DNA of 64,000 nucleotides from Vibrio diabolicus (GCA_001048675.1 CCKK01000023.1:310001-374000), one strand, 5' to 3'. Shown: positions 44,721-54,510, counted from the first letter of the stretch. Notes: generated by a model from the sequence alone, not told the origin. Numbers and translations: made by a program.

Positions 44721-46106
44721 TTATTCCGCAACACCACCTTGGGTGAGTTTTGCGGGATTAAGCAATCGTTCTAGCGTGGCTCTATCTAAATCGGTTTCTT
44801 CTTCTGCGACATCAATAATCGCACGACCCTGCTTATAGGCTTTCTTCGCGATTTCTGCCGCTTTCAGGTAGCCAATGACCGGGTTGAGGGCCGTGACCAA
44901 AATTGGGTTTTTGGCGAGCGCTACATCCAAGTTATCTTGACGAACTTCGAATGTTGCAATGGCTTTATCAGCTAAAGCCGTTGCACTGTTAGCGAGTAAA
45001 TCGATGCTCTCCAATACGTTATGAGCAATGACAGGTAGCATGACGTTTAGTTGGAAGTTGCCTGCTTGGCCCGCGACGGTAATCGTGGTGTCATTACCAA
45101 TGACTTGCGCTGAGGCCATAGCTGCGGCTTCTGGGATCACAGGGTTTACTTTGCCAGGCATGATGGAAGAACCCGGTTGCAAGCCTTGTAATTCAATCTC
45201 ACCTAAACCAGCCAATGGGCCTGAATTCATCCAACGAAGATCGTTTGCGATCTTCATGATCGCAACTGCTGCTGTTTTGAGCTGTCCCGACAGAGCGACG
45301 ATCGCATCTTGACTGCTTAAATTGAAAAAGAAGTTATCACTGGCCGTGAACTGAATACGAGTTGACTGGGTTAGGTTGCTAGCGAATAAGTCTGCAAAGC
45401 GTGGATCGGCATTGATCCCCGTGCCAACCGCTGTACCACCTTGGGCTAAGGCTTTTACCGCAGGAAGTGCTTGTTCAATCGCTTGTTTTACGTGCTCGAT
45501 TTGGAACTGCCAACCGCCAAGCTCTTGAGCAAAGGTAATTGGCATCGCGTCCATTAAGTGGGTGCGACCGGTTTTTACAACATCTTTCAATGCTTGTTGC
45601 TTAAACTCTAGTGTTTGGATGAGGTGTGACAGGGCCGGAAAGAGCTGTTTTTCAATGGCTAATGCTGCGCTAACTTGAATTGCGGTTGGCACCACATCGT
45701 TGCTGCTTTGTCCCATGTTGACGTGATCATTAGGACTGACGGTACCGCCTAGATGCTGGGAGGCCAGTGTTGCAATCACTTCATTCGCATTCATATTTGA
45801 GCTGGTGCCTGATCCGGTTTGAAATACGTCAATTGGGAATTGCTCAATATGATTGCCCTCGATAATCGCCTGAGCTGCGTCAGCAATCGCATTAGCGATA
45901 TCACCTTCAAGCAGCCCCAATTGTGCGTTGGTGAGTGCCGCAGTCTGCTTGATGTGTGCCAACGCTTGGATGAAGCCAGATGGCATCTTATGTTGACTGA
46001 ATGAGAAGTTATCGACGGCGCGCTGAGTTTGGGCTTGGTAGAGTGCATCTGCTGGGACTTTCACTTCGCCCATACTGTCAGTTTCTATGCGGAATTCGGT
46101 GCTCAT
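44721..46106 (-). CDS. fumC: Class II fumarase
   Basis: A 461-residue iron-free fumarate hydratase. G-S-S-I-M-P-G-K-V-N-P near residues 315-325 is the superfamily signature; G-R-T-H-L-M-D-A-M-P near 185-194 and T-G-S-G-T-S-S-N-M-N-A-N-E near 97-109 also match FumC. It replaces oxygen-sensitive iron-sulfur fumarases when iron is scarce. It lies 17 bp after the FagA-like gene, which has a Fur box in front, so iron control of both is likely. Confidence 0.96.
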   Translation of the reverse strand: MSTEFRIETDSMGEVKVPADALYQAQTQRAVDNFSFSQHKMPSGFIQALAHIKQTAALTNAQLGLLEGDIANAIADAAQAIIEGNHIEQFPIDVFQTGSGTSSNMNANEVIATLASQHLGGTVSPNDHVNMGQSSNDVVPTAIQVSAALAIEKQLFPALSHLIQTLEFKQQALKDVVKTGRTHLMDAMPITFAQELGGWQFQIEHVKQAIEQALPAVKALAQGGTAVGTGINADPRFADLFASNLTQSTRIQFTASDNFFFNLSSQDAIVALSGQLKTAAVAIMKIANDLRWMNSGPLAGLGEIELQGLQPGSSIMPGKVNPVIPEAAAMASAQVIGNDTTITVAGQAGNFQLNVMLPVIAHNVLESIDLLANSATALADKAIATFEVRQDNLDVALAKNPILVTALNPVIGYLKAAEIAKKAYKQGRAIIDVAEEETDLDRATLERLLNPAKLTQGGVAE

Positions 46107-46123
46107 GGTAGGGATCCTTTTGG

Positions 46124-46501
46124 TTAATCGAGTGAGATTTGAATCAGGCGTAATTGTTGTTGTAATGCGAGAAATTTCACGTCGCCTTGTTCAAACTGAT
46201 AGTAATAGCGTTTGAGACAGAATAATGGCGTATGGATAGAATCGAGACAGACACGACGGAAGATGCAACTGCGAGTGGAGTCTTGAATTGCGTCTAGTAG
46301 ATGGAAATAAACCTGACGCAAAAACAGCTCACACAACAATAGATTTTCTTCATCGGCACCGTGTTCATAGCAGGAAGACAACACCATTCCCCAATGAATA
46401 TAGTCATGAATTACGTCTGGCTCAAAGCCGTGTGGTGCGGCGAGAAGGAATCTATCTTGTGCTTTAAAAAATGCGTTAAAGATGTCCCGTTTGTTGTCCA
46501 T
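46124..46501 (-). CDS. FagA-like small protein upstream of fumC
   Basis: A 125-residue protein starting MDNKRDIFNAFF after RBS GAGGTGG; a longer frame from 46558 would run back over the Fur box and is not used. No signal peptide. It is helical and rich in Cys, Tyr and His (C-Y-E-H-G-A, L-L-C-E-L-F). In Pseudomonas aeruginosa a gene of this size, fagA, precedes fumC in a Fur-controlled fagA-fumC-orfX-sodA operon. The order here supports FagA, but the identification rests on length and context only. Confidence 0.6.
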   Translation of the reverse strand: MDNKRDIFNAFFKAQDRFLLAAPHGFEPDVIHDYIHWGMVLSSCYEHGADEENLLLCELFLRQVYFHLLDAIQDSTRSCIFRRVCLDSIHTPLFCLKRYYYQFEQGDVKFLALQQQLRLIQISLD

Positions 46502-46524
46502 AACCACCTCTCGTTTAATGTAAT

Positions 46525-46537
46525 GATAATTATTATC
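46525..46537. promoter_or_regulatory. Fur box upstream of the fagA-like/fumC operon
   Basis: GATAATTATTATC, part of TGATAATTATTATCA, fits the Fur 19-mer core. It ends 24 bp from the MDNK start, in promoter position. Confidence 0.75.
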
Positions 46538-46599
46538 AATTAAGTGGTAGGTTGGCAACCCTTTTTAGAGTAAGAGGTTGTTGAAGAAAGACTTACGGA

Positions 46600-46626
46600 A
46601 ACAAAAGCCGACGTAAAAGCGTCGGC
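46600..46626 (-). terminator. Terminator after the 46.7-47.2 kb gene
   Basis: GCCGACG and CGTCGGC pair around TAAAAG (46607-46626); the minus strand continues TTTTGTTTCC. Confidence 0.75.
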
Positions 46627-46702
46627 AGAGAGGGAATTATTTAGTCCTGAGGTGACAATGAGGTATCGACGTTTTGGATATCGGTGTCTTTATCTGTGGC
46701 CA

Positions 46703-47185
46703 TTACTCTGTAAATAAGGTTTCGTACTTCACAAACGCGGTTTGTGTTTCGCCGTAATAAAGTGTGCCTCCAGATTGAATGACGACTCTTAACCAACTTT
46801 CTGCGGATGCTGGTCTTGGTAAGGTAATGTACCAACTTTTTCCAGCCTGATCGGCGGGCTTCATATCAATCGGCTGAGCATTTTTCTCTTCGTCATTAAC
46901 GATCGAAACTTTGACCCCTTCGAGTGGATAGGCGGCATTGAGTGACAATTCTAAGCCATTTTTCGTGAGCTGTTCTGAGCGAAACTTCACTTTAAAGTCG
47001 CCATTTTCCATGTCACACAGTCCACTGGTGTAACGACAGTTAGACTTACTCGCGAGTTTGTAAGTTTCCCCTTCTTGTGCCGCGTGGGGTTTCTCGCTGA
47101 GTGCCATATCGGTGCCGAAGTAGGCGATCAAAGAAAGAATCGGCGCAATCAGCAGAGCGAGAATAAAGTGCTTGTTTTTGAACAT
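46703..47185 (-). CDS. Membrane-anchored hypothetical protein
   Basis: A 160-residue protein with one hydrophobic segment at ~7-28, then an exported domain containing a Cys pair (N-C-R-Y-T-S-G-L-C), possibly a disulfide. I do not recognise the family. It stands between the fumC operon and the symporter pair, in the same direction as both, with its own terminator. Coding bias looks ordinary for the window. Confidence 0.7.
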   Translation of the reverse strand: MFKNKHFILALLIAPILSLIAYFGTDMALSEKPHAAQEGETYKLASKSNCRYTSGLCDMENGDFKVKFRSEQLTKNGLELSLNAAYPLEGVKVSIVNDEEKNAQPIDMKPADQAGKSWYITLPRPASAESWLRVVIQSGGTLYYGETQTAFVKYETLFTE

Positions 47186-47426
47186 AAAATACTAATTCCA
47201 TCAATTATCTGTTCATTTTAACTGGCTAAAATCACTAATAACTTCGTTAATGATTTTGAAGGTAGAGCAACTAGCTTGCTGCAATCTTTGCCTTGTTCTA
47301 AACAATGGTTTCTGCGTTCCCCGAACATATAACCAATGCCATTCGTGTGCTTCCTTGCTACGGCTCAGGGAATCTAATTATTAGAATAAGTTAGGTGAAT
47401 AAAAAAGCCCCAAGTGGGGCTTTTGT
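47186..47426 (-). terminator. Gap upstream of the hypothetical gene, with the symporter-gene terminator at its end
   Basis: The hairpin AAAAGCCCC/GGGGCTTTT lies at 47403-47424 and ends transcription of the sodium symporter gene. The rest holds the promoter of the hypothetical gene; no other signal was seen. Confidence 0.6.
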
Positions 47427-47441
47427 GGCTTGCGTTATATT

Positions 47442-49169
47442 TTAGTGGTCCACGGCATCGCCTGCACCAACAGGGACACGAACGTGTTCAACAAGATCTT
47501 TAACTTCTTGAGGTGTTTCCGCCGTAACTTTCGATACCGCGAATGCCACGATGAAGTTAAATAGTGCGCCGATAGCACCAAACGCGTTTGGCTCAATACC
47601 CAGGAACCAGTTGGTTCCCCAGCTTTCTAGATATTTCCAGTCAGCAACGAATAGGATGCCTTTGTGCTGGAATACGTAGAACAGTGTGATACTGATACCG
47701 GCAATCATACCGGCGATTGCGCCTTCTTTATTGATGCCTTTGCTGAAGATACCCATCATCAACGCAGGGAAGATGGATGATGCAGCAAGACCAAAGGCGA
47801 GCGCCACCGTACCAGCTGCAAAGCCAGGAGGATTCAATCCGAGATAGCCTGCGGCTGCGATTGCCACCGCCATCGAGATTCGGCTGGCAAGCAGCTCCTT
47901 CTTCTCGGATATGTTCGGATTTATAACCCCTTTAATTAAGTCATGGGAAATCGCCGACGAAATAGCAAGCAACAGACCCGCAGCTGTGGATAGTGCTGCA
48001 GCGAGACCACCAGCGGCTACGAGTGCAATGACCCAGTTTGGTAGCTTAGCGATTTCTGGGTTTGCTAGTACCATGATGTCACGGTCAACTCGCAACTCAT
48101 TGGTGTCAGGGTTTGAGGTGTACTCGATCAGGCCATCGCCATTCTTATCATCAAAGCCTAATAGACCTGTTGTTTCCCAGTTTTTGAACCAATCAGGGCG
48201 CTCATCATACGCAAGGTGTTGGCCCGGAGCTGGGTTAACGGTATCCATTAGGTTTAGACGAGCCATTGCTGAAACTGCTGGCGCTGTTGTGTATAGAATA
48301 GCGATGAACACAAGTGCCCAGCCTGCAGAAGTACGCGCATCACGTACCTTAGGTACCGTAAAGAAACGGATGATAACGTGTGGTAGACCCGCAGTACCGA
48401 TCATCAATGACATGGTGTAAACGAACATGTTTAGTGTGCTACCGCGAACCTGTGTGGTGTACTCACTAAAGCCGAGTTCGGTCACCACTTGGTCGAGCCT
48501 ATCGAGCAGATAAACATCGGTGCCTTGAATGGTACTCCCGAGGCCAATCTGAGGTAGCGGGTTACCTGTAAGTTGCAGAGAGATAAAGATTGCAGGGATA
48601 GTGTAAGCAAGAATGAGTACGCAATATTGAGCAATCTGCGTGTAAGTGATGCCTTTCATGCCGCCAAGTACGGCGTACATGAATACGATACACATACCAA
48701 TCAATAGACCAGTTGAGTAATCGACTTCTAGGAAGCGACCGAAGGCAACGCCAACGCCTTTCATCTGGCCGATAACATAAGTGACCGATGCGATGATAAG
48801 ACAGATAACCGCCACGATACGTGCTGTGTTCGAGTAGAAGCGTTCACCAACAAACTCTGGCACCGTAAACTTACCAAACTTACGTAGATAAGGGGCGAGT
48901 AGTAGCGCAAGCAGTACGTAACCGCCCGTCCAACCCATTAGGAATACGGAGCCGCCGTAACCCATAAAGGCAATTAGGCCCGCCATTGAGATGAACGATG
49001 CCGCCGACATCCAGTCAGCAGCGGTTGCCATACCGTTAGCGATTGGGTTTACCCCGCCACCTGCGACATAGAACTCTTTGGTTGACCCCGCACGCGCCCA
49101 GATCGCAATACCGATGTAGAGGACGAAGGTTGCACCAACAACCAGGTAGGTAATAGTTTTCAAATCCAT
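47442..49169 (-). CDS. Sodium:solute symporter, VC_2705/ActP type
   Basis: A 575-residue SSS-family protein with 13 segments, starting M-D-L-K-T-I-T-Y-L-V-V-G-A-T. G-G-G-V-N-P-I-A-N-G-M-A-T-A-A-D-W-M-S-A near 37-56 is conserved in ActP-type acetate/pyruvate symporters. It follows a DUF4212 small subunit by 12 bp. RBS GGAGTAACTC is clear. The neighbourhood of acs and CrbSR suggests acetate or another short organic acid; not shown by the sequence itself. Confidence 0.9.
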   Translation of the reverse strand: MDLKTITYLVVGATFVLYIGIAIWARAGSTKEFYVAGGGVNPIANGMATAADWMSAASFISMAGLIAFMGYGGSVFLMGWTGGYVLLALLLAPYLRKFGKFTVPEFVGERFYSNTARIVAVICLIIASVTYVIGQMKGVGVAFGRFLEVDYSTGLLIGMCIVFMYAVLGGMKGITYTQIAQYCVLILAYTIPAIFISLQLTGNPLPQIGLGSTIQGTDVYLLDRLDQVVTELGFSEYTTQVRGSTLNMFVYTMSLMIGTAGLPHVIIRFFTVPKVRDARTSAGWALVFIAILYTTAPAVSAMARLNLMDTVNPAPGQHLAYDERPDWFKNWETTGLLGFDDKNGDGLIEYTSNPDTNELRVDRDIMVLANPEIAKLPNWVIALVAAGGLAAALSTAAGLLLAISSAISHDLIKGVINPNISEKKELLASRISMAVAIAAAGYLGLNPPGFAAGTVALAFGLAASSIFPALMMGIFSKGINKEGAIAGMIAGISITLFYVFQHKGILFVADWKYLESWGTNWFLGIEPNAFGAIGALFNFIVAFAVSKVTAETPQEVKDLVEHVRVPVGAGDAVDH

Positions 49170-49181
49170 CTGAGTTACTCC

Positions 49182-49445
49182 TTACTCATCTACGCCGAAT
49201 TCACGGTCGATTTGGCGCATCTTCCATGCGTAATAGAAAATAATACCTAGGAAGGTGTAGATGGAGCCTTGCTGAGCAAACCAGAAACCAAGTTTGTATC
49301 CACCTAATTGAAATTGATTAAGTACGTCGACAAATAAAATGCCGCAGCCGAAAGACACTACGAACCAGATGACCATAAGGCCAATCATGAGCTTCACGTT
49401 TTTGTCCCAATAGGCTTTGGCTCTTTCTTCGCTTTCAAATGCCAT
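49182..49445 (-). CDS. DUF4212 small symporter subunit
   Basis: An 87-residue protein with two membrane helices (~20-42 and ~54-75), starting M-A-F-E-S-E-E-R-A-K-A-Y-W after RBS GGAGACGGC. A 28-residue upstream extension is rejected. DUF4212 proteins accompany VC_2705-type symporters much as YjcH accompanies ActP. Confidence 0.85.
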   Translation of the reverse strand: MAFESEERAKAYWDKNVKLMIGLMVIWFVVSFGCGILFVDVLNQFQLGGYKLGFWFAQQGSIYTFLGIIFYYAWKMRQIDREFGVDE

Positions 49446-49965
49446 TGCCGTCTCCTTACGATTGGTATTGTTGTTAAAAAAATGTTTCAACATGTACATT
49501 AGCAAGGTGTTGGCAAGAACTCTTTTCAACTTTAGTCGGGGTATAAAAAATAAAAAACTCCCGTGATATGGGCGCTTAGAGAAGAGTTAGGGTTATTTGT
49601 TAATGTTAAAAAGCTGTTAAATTAGCCAAAGGTCTAAGGAGAGAAATGATAAAAAACACGAATAAGAGACGTGATTAATTTTTTCTTCATTGATTTTAGC
49701 GATCCTTAACAGAAACATTCTGCGTTCTTCTTTTTATCAATCAGCGAAAAAACTGGCGTGAAAAATTCACAAGTAATTTATTTACATAAAGTTTTCGTAC
49801 CAAATCACCGTTTTAGCGCACAATAAAGTAATATAACTGAGTCATTCTCGTACAACCTCGCGCTTTGGGACGGTTTAAGGAGGAGGCAGATTAAGGCATT
49901 AACTTATTAACGAAGTCGCCTTAGCTCATCACAAGCATATCGTTTTTCATTAAGGGAGGGTGAGA
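49446..49965. other. Divergent promoter region DUF4212/nhaP2
   Basis: About 520 bp, AT-rich and gene-free. It must hold the promoter of the DUF4212-symporter operon, a candidate CrbR target, and that of nhaP2. A near-CRP sequence GTGAAAAATTCAC at 49758-49770 has the wrong spacing. Confidence 0.5.
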
Positions 49966-51711
49966 ATGGACGCAGACACCATTAATAGTTTTTTTCTTAT
50001 AGGTGCGTTGTTAATCGCACTTAGCGTTCTTTTAAGCCCAGTTTCCTCTAAGTTGGGAATCCCAATTCTTTTGGTATTTTTAGCCGTTGGAATGCTGGCG
50101 GGGGAAGACGGTTTAGGCGGTATTTTATTTGATAATTTTTCGATCGCTTACTTGGTCAGTAACCTCGCATTAGCCATCATTTTGCTCGATGGTGGTATGA
50201 GAACACGGGTTGCCAGCTTTAGGGTGGCGTTATGGCCTTCGGTGTCTTTAGCAACGTTTGGGGTTGCGATCACCACTATTTTGACCGGGCTGATGGCAAC
50301 GTGGTTATTCGACTTAGACTTGCTGCAAGGTATATTAGTTGGTGCGATAGTCGGTTCCACTGATGCCGCCGCGGTTTTTTCTCTACTCAAAGGTCGTAGT
50401 CTTAACGAACGTGTTGGCTCAACGCTGGAAATTGAATCCGGCACCAATGATCCTATGGCGGTGTTTCTGACTGTTACTCTGATTGCTATTTTAGCGAACC
50501 CAGATGCAGATTTGAGTGTGGGCTTTTTGGCGCTCAGTTTTCTTAAGCAGTTTGGTATTGGCGCTTTACTCGGTTTTGCTGGTGGCTGGATTTTGTGGAA
50601 GGTCATCAATCGTAATCAACTGCCGGATGGCTTATATTCGATTTTAACCGTCAGTGGTGGCTTGCTGATTTTCGCTTTATCTAATGCATTAGGTGGCAGC
50701 GGTATTCTGTCAATTTATCTGGTTGGTTTACTGCTAGGTAATCGTCCAACACGCAGCCGCCATTCCATTCTTCATGTTCTAGATGGCATGACGTGGCTAG
50801 CTCAAATCGGTATGTTCCTCGTGCTTGGTTTATTGGTTACGCCTTCCAACTTGCTCTCTATTGCGTTGCCTGGTTTGGCGCTGGCCTTTGGGATGATTTT
50901 ATTTGCCCGTCCAATCTCGGTTTGGATCGGTTTACTGCCATTCAAGAGTTTCACACCACGTGAAAAGTGGTTTGTTTCTTGGGTGGGATTGCGCGGTGCT
51001 GTCCCAATCATTCTGGCGGTATTTCCAATGATGGCAGGATTGCCAGATGCGCAGTTGTACTTCAATTTGGCGTTTTTCGTGGTAATGGTCTCTTTGATTG
51101 TGCAAGGTGGCACATTGACTAAAGCGATGTCTCTGGCGAAGGTAGAGCTGCCTTCTAAACCTGAGCCAATTTCACGCACTGGTGTGGAGATTTACCCAAC
51201 TAGTGAGTGGGAACTGTTTATCTATAAGCTTAAAGCGGATAAATGGTGTATTGGTGAACCATTGCGTAGTCTTTCGATGCCGGATGGAACGCGCATCGCC
51301 GCAGTATTTCGCAATAAAGCGTTATTGCATCCGTCAGGTAGTACGCGCCTCGAAGAAGACGATACCTTGTGTGTGTTGGCGCAAGAAAAGGATTTGGATG
51401 CTCTGAGCTTGCTATTCAGTGAAGCGCCTGAGAAAGCGTCATTGGCACGATTCTTTGGTGATTTCTTCCTAGATATTGAAGTGAACCTTGCCGATATTGC
51501 GATGATGTATGGCCTGAACTTGGGCGATGAGTCACTCGATAAAAGCTTAAGAAACCTTGTAGAAGAACAACTGGGGACTACACCAGTGTTAGGGGACCAA
51601 TTCGAGTGGCAAGGCTTGCAATGGATCATTGCCGATGTCGTTGACCAACAAGTCACCAAAGTAGGTATCCGTTTGCCAAGCGAGCAAAGCCTGCTCGCTG
51701 ACGAGGAGTGA
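49966..51711 (+). CDS. nhaP2: K+/H+ antiporter NhaP2 (CvrA)
   Basis: A 581-residue CPA1 antiporter: about 12 membrane segments (~1-390) with D-G-G-M-R-T-R-V near 70 and G-S-T-D-A-A-A-V-F-S-L-L-K near 130, then a TrkA-C (RCK) domain and a CorC/HlyC domain. The Vibrio homologue exchanges K+ or Na+ for protons in acid conditions. ATG at 49966 has GGGAGGGTGAG as RBS, rather than GTG at 49960. It ends 2 bp from the convergent crbR stop, with no terminator between. Confidence 0.94.
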   Translation: MDADTINSFFLIGALLIALSVLLSPVSSKLGIPILLVFLAVGMLAGEDGLGGILFDNFSIAYLVSNLALAIILLDGGMRTRVASFRVALWPSVSLATFGVAITTILTGLMATWLFDLDLLQGILVGAIVGSTDAAAVFSLLKGRSLNERVGSTLEIESGTNDPMAVFLTVTLIAILANPDADLSVGFLALSFLKQFGIGALLGFAGGWILWKVINRNQLPDGLYSILTVSGGLLIFALSNALGGSGILSIYLVGLLLGNRPTRSRHSILHVLDGMTWLAQIGMFLVLGLLVTPSNLLSIALPGLALAFGMILFARPISVWIGLLPFKSFTPREKWFVSWVGLRGAVPIILAVFPMMAGLPDAQLYFNLAFFVVMVSLIVQGGTLTKAMSLAKVELPSKPEPISRTGVEIYPTSEWELFIYKLKADKWCIGEPLRSLSMPDGTRIAAVFRNKALLHPSGSTRLEEDDTLCVLAQEKDLDALSLLFSEAPEKASLARFFGDFFLDIEVNLADIAMMYGLNLGDESLDKSLRNLVEEQLGTTPVLGDQFEWQGLQWIIADVVDQQVTKVGIRLPSEQSLLADEE

Positions 51712-51713
51712 AC

Positions 51714-52343
51714 CTAGTCGTTCATCTCCGTTAGCATGATGACGGCTTGTGTGCGGTTTTTTACTCCGAGCTTGCGGAAAATCGCCGTCATGTGCGCTTT
51801 GATGGTGGCTTCTGAAACATTCAATTCGTAGGCGATTTGTTTGTTCAGTAAGCCATCTGACAACATCCCCAACACCTTATATTGCTGTGGCGTTAGCGCG
51901 GCAATCTTCTCCGCTAAGTCATTACATGCCGCGTTATTGGTGATCAGCCCTTCAGGAAAATACGGGTCGCCATTGAGCACTTGATTGAGCGCATTCACCA
52001 ATTCGCGCATGTCGCTCGATTTAGGAATAAAACCAAACGCACCATGGCTTTTCACTTGTGTCACGATCGCTGGCTCTTCACTAGCCGAGACGACGACGAT
52101 TGGTAAGTCTGGGTGTTCTGCTCGCAAGTGAATCAAGCCAGACATACCATTTGCTCCTGGCATTTTGAGATCCAATAGCACCAAATCTGGCTCTTCTTCT
52201 CGCTCTAACAAAGCCAGTAGTGCGTCGAGTGAGTCCGCTTCCAGCAAATTTGCCCCACTGATTGCCATGTGGATAGATTGAAACAAGGCATTACGGAAGA
52301 GTGGGTGATCATCTGCAATGATGATGGTGTAGGTCGAATCCAT
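51714..52343 (-). CDS. crbR: Response regulator CrbR
   Basis: A 209-residue NarL/LuxR-type regulator. The receiver is residues ~5-125 with phospho-acceptor Asp 58 (L-L-D-L-K-M-P-G). The C-terminal helix-turn-helix has L-T-P-Q-Q-Y-K-V-L-G-M-L and K-Q-I-A-Y-E-L-N-V-S-E-A-T-I-K-A-H. It is the usual partner of CrbS, activating acs. Start MDSTYTIIIADD is preferred to GTG at 52355. It is separated from crbS by seven genes but the pair is typical of the locus. Confidence 0.88.
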   Translation of the reverse strand: MDSTYTIIIADDHPLFRNALFQSIHMAISGANLLEADSLDALLALLEREEEPDLVLLDLKMPGANGMSGLIHLRAEHPDLPIVVVSASEEPAIVTQVKSHGAFGFIPKSSDMRELVNALNQVLNGDPYFPEGLITNNAACNDLAEKIAALTPQQYKVLGMLSDGLLNKQIAYELNVSEATIKAHMTAIFRKLGVKNRTQAVIMLTEMND

Positions 52344-52497
52344 GACGTTAAACACTTTTGACTATTTCGTTAAATTTATTATTGTCCAGCTTTGAGATAG
52401 TGGACAATATTTATTCGCTAAAAGTCTGAACCAAATCGACTTTTATTAGGAAAATTGCATATAAGCGCAATTTTCTCATTCAAATCTGGGTAATAAA

Positions 52498-52524
52498 AAA
52501 CGCCAGTGGTCATCACTGGCGTTT
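52498..52524 (-). terminator. Terminator after dsbD
   Basis: AAACGCCAGTG and CACTGGCGTTT pair around GTCAT; the minus strand adds TTTATTA. Confidence 0.8.
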
Positions 52525-52537
52525 GAATATCTGATGA

Positions 52538-54349
52538 TCAGAATTGTTGGATGTGCTCTAAGAAAGGCTCGGCTTGCATAAAGCCGGTTAAACGCGCGTT
52601 TGAAATGTGTTCGCCATTCGCATCCCAGAACTCGATGGTTGGCAAGCCAAGCACGTTCATGTGTTTGAGTAACTCAATATCTTGCACTTGGTTCTTGGTT
52701 ACATCAGCTTGCAGAAGAACAAAGTCTTTTAGCTTGGCTTCGACGCTTGGATCATGGAAGGTGTACTTCTCAAACTCTTTACACGCCACACACCAATCGG
52801 CGTAGAAGTCGAGCATCACAGGTTTGCCAGCTGCTTTGGCTAGCGCTAGTTGTTCTTCCAACTCTGCAACATTGGCAATGCGTGTAAAGCTTACGGAAGT
52901 TTGTTGAGCTTGCGTTGCGTTATTACCAAACCAGTAATTTAATACTGGCTGTGCTGACGCGAGCAAACCCAATACGGCGATGATGCCAACGGCGCTTTGT
53001 TTCCAGCCACCAAACTCCAAGCTGTTTTTCACATGATACAGCCAACCAAAGGCAGCGATGCCCAGTGTTGACCACAGAATTGTTGACCACATTTCTGGCA
53101 TGATGCGTTCCAACAAGAAGATAGGCGCAGCAAGCAGAATAAAGCCGAACAGCGTTTTCACGCGGTCCATCCAACCGCCGGCTTTTGGTAGCAACTTGTT
53201 GCCAAATACCGCCACAAGGATCAACGGAATACCCATGCCCATCGCTAGCGCGTAAAGGGCGACACCACCAGTGAGTAAGTCGCCACTTTGTGCGACGTAA
53301 AGCAGCGCACCAGAGAGTGGGGCGGTAGTACACGGAGAACAAACCAAGCCAGATATTGCCCCCATTGCAAACACGCCAGCACTGCTACCACCTTGCTGCT
53401 TGTTACTTAAGTTATTCAGCCACGTTTGCACGCTGCTTGGTAACTGCAATGAGTACAGACCAAACATCGACATAGCTAATGCGATGAACAGTACACTCAA
53501 ACCAATCAGCACATAAGGGTGTTGCATCGCCGCTTGGAACTGCATGCCCGCAGACGCCACTACAAGGCCGAGCAGCGTGTAAGTCAGCGCCATACCTTGT
53601 ACATAAACAAAGGACAAACCAAGCGCACGACGTTGGCTCAGTTTGCCACTGCCAAGCACGATGCTGGTGAGAATGGGATACATCGGCAGCACACAAGGGG
53701 TAAATGCTAGACCCACACCAAGTGCCAAAAACAACAACGGCGTCCACCACTTGTCGGCTAGATTCGCGGCTAAGCTATCTTGCTCACTGACTGGTACTGA
53801 AGTGGAGGTTGGTTTTGTTGCTGGCTGTGCTTTTTCTGTCGTCGGTGCCTTGGCAGTCGGTGCTACGGTATCGGAATTGGATGAAGAAAACGCGCTGATT
53901 GGAATCTCACGTGTTTCTGGTGGGTAGCAGAAGCCCGCTTTCGCACAGCCTTGATATTGCACAATGACACGTGCGCCCTCTTGCCAATTACTCAGTGGGA
54001 TATTGACAAATAGTGGTGTGGTATAGATATGCACATCACCAAAGAATTCATCTTTATGTGGCGTGCCGTTTTCCATTTGCAGTTCGCCCAGTGAGATGTT
54101 CTCACCAGACACAGATAAACGCTCTTGATACAGGTAATAACCATCGCGTACCTGCCAATCGAGCATCAATTTGTCGTCTTGCTGGTAGAAATTAAACGGA
54201 AATGCCTGATCGACCGGAACAAAGCTGTCGCTGCTGCTACCAAAACTGTTGTTCTGGCTATTGGTAAACTGGTCTTTGCCGAACAAGGCCAAAGACGGAG
54301 TGGAAAAGGTAATAAGCCCTAAGAGTAAAACGGAAAGTAATGCGCGCAT
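52538..54349 (-). CDS. dsbD: Thiol:disulfide interchange protein DsbD
   Basis: A 603-residue inner membrane protein. After a signal peptide (~1-22) comes the periplasmic alpha domain with C-A-K-A-G-F-C, then an 8-segment membrane domain with F-T-P-C-V-L-P and G-L-V-C-S-P-C-T, and a C-terminal thioredoxin domain with W-C-V-A-C. All six functional Cys are present. It passes electrons from cytoplasmic thioredoxin to DsbC, DsbG and CcmG. Confidence 0.95.
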   Translation of the reverse strand: MRALLSVLLLGLITFSTPSLALFGKDQFTNSQNNSFGSSSDSFVPVDQAFPFNFYQQDDKLMLDWQVRDGYYLYQERLSVSGENISLGELQMENGTPHKDEFFGDVHIYTTPLFVNIPLSNWQEGARVIVQYQGCAKAGFCYPPETREIPISAFSSSNSDTVAPTAKAPTTEKAQPATKPTSTSVPVSEQDSLAANLADKWWTPLLFLALGVGLAFTPCVLPMYPILTSIVLGSGKLSQRRALGLSFVYVQGMALTYTLLGLVVASAGMQFQAAMQHPYVLIGLSVLFIALAMSMFGLYSLQLPSSVQTWLNNLSNKQQGGSSAGVFAMGAISGLVCSPCTTAPLSGALLYVAQSGDLLTGGVALYALAMGMGIPLILVAVFGNKLLPKAGGWMDRVKTLFGFILLAAPIFLLERIMPEMWSTILWSTLGIAAFGWLYHVKNSLEFGGWKQSAVGIIAVLGLLASAQPVLNYWFGNNATQAQQTSVSFTRIANVAELEEQLALAKAAGKPVMLDFYADWCVACKEFEKYTFHDPSVEAKLKDFVLLQADVTKNQVQDIELLKHMNVLGLPTIEFWDANGEHISNARLTGFMQAEPFLEHIQQF

Positions 54350-54467
54350 AAAAGAGTCAATTCATCTTAGATAATTGCCGTTAGTGTAACTCAATCAGAC
54401 CCGGAGGCGAGTCAATAAGTTTCATGAAAATGAAGATTTATTGAGCATAATTCAAGACGACAGGCAA

Positions 54468-54493
54468 TAAAAAAGGGAGCCGAAGCTCCCCGA
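54468..54493 (-). terminator. Terminator after dcuA
   Basis: GGGAGC and GCTCCC pair around CGAA; the minus strand continues TTTTTTATTG. Confidence 0.8.
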
Positions 54494-54510
54494 GTAAGAC
54501 TCTGTTTCCA

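Noticed and set aside
49756..49772. CRP site at GTGAAAAATTCAC
   Set aside because: The half-sites are one base too close together.
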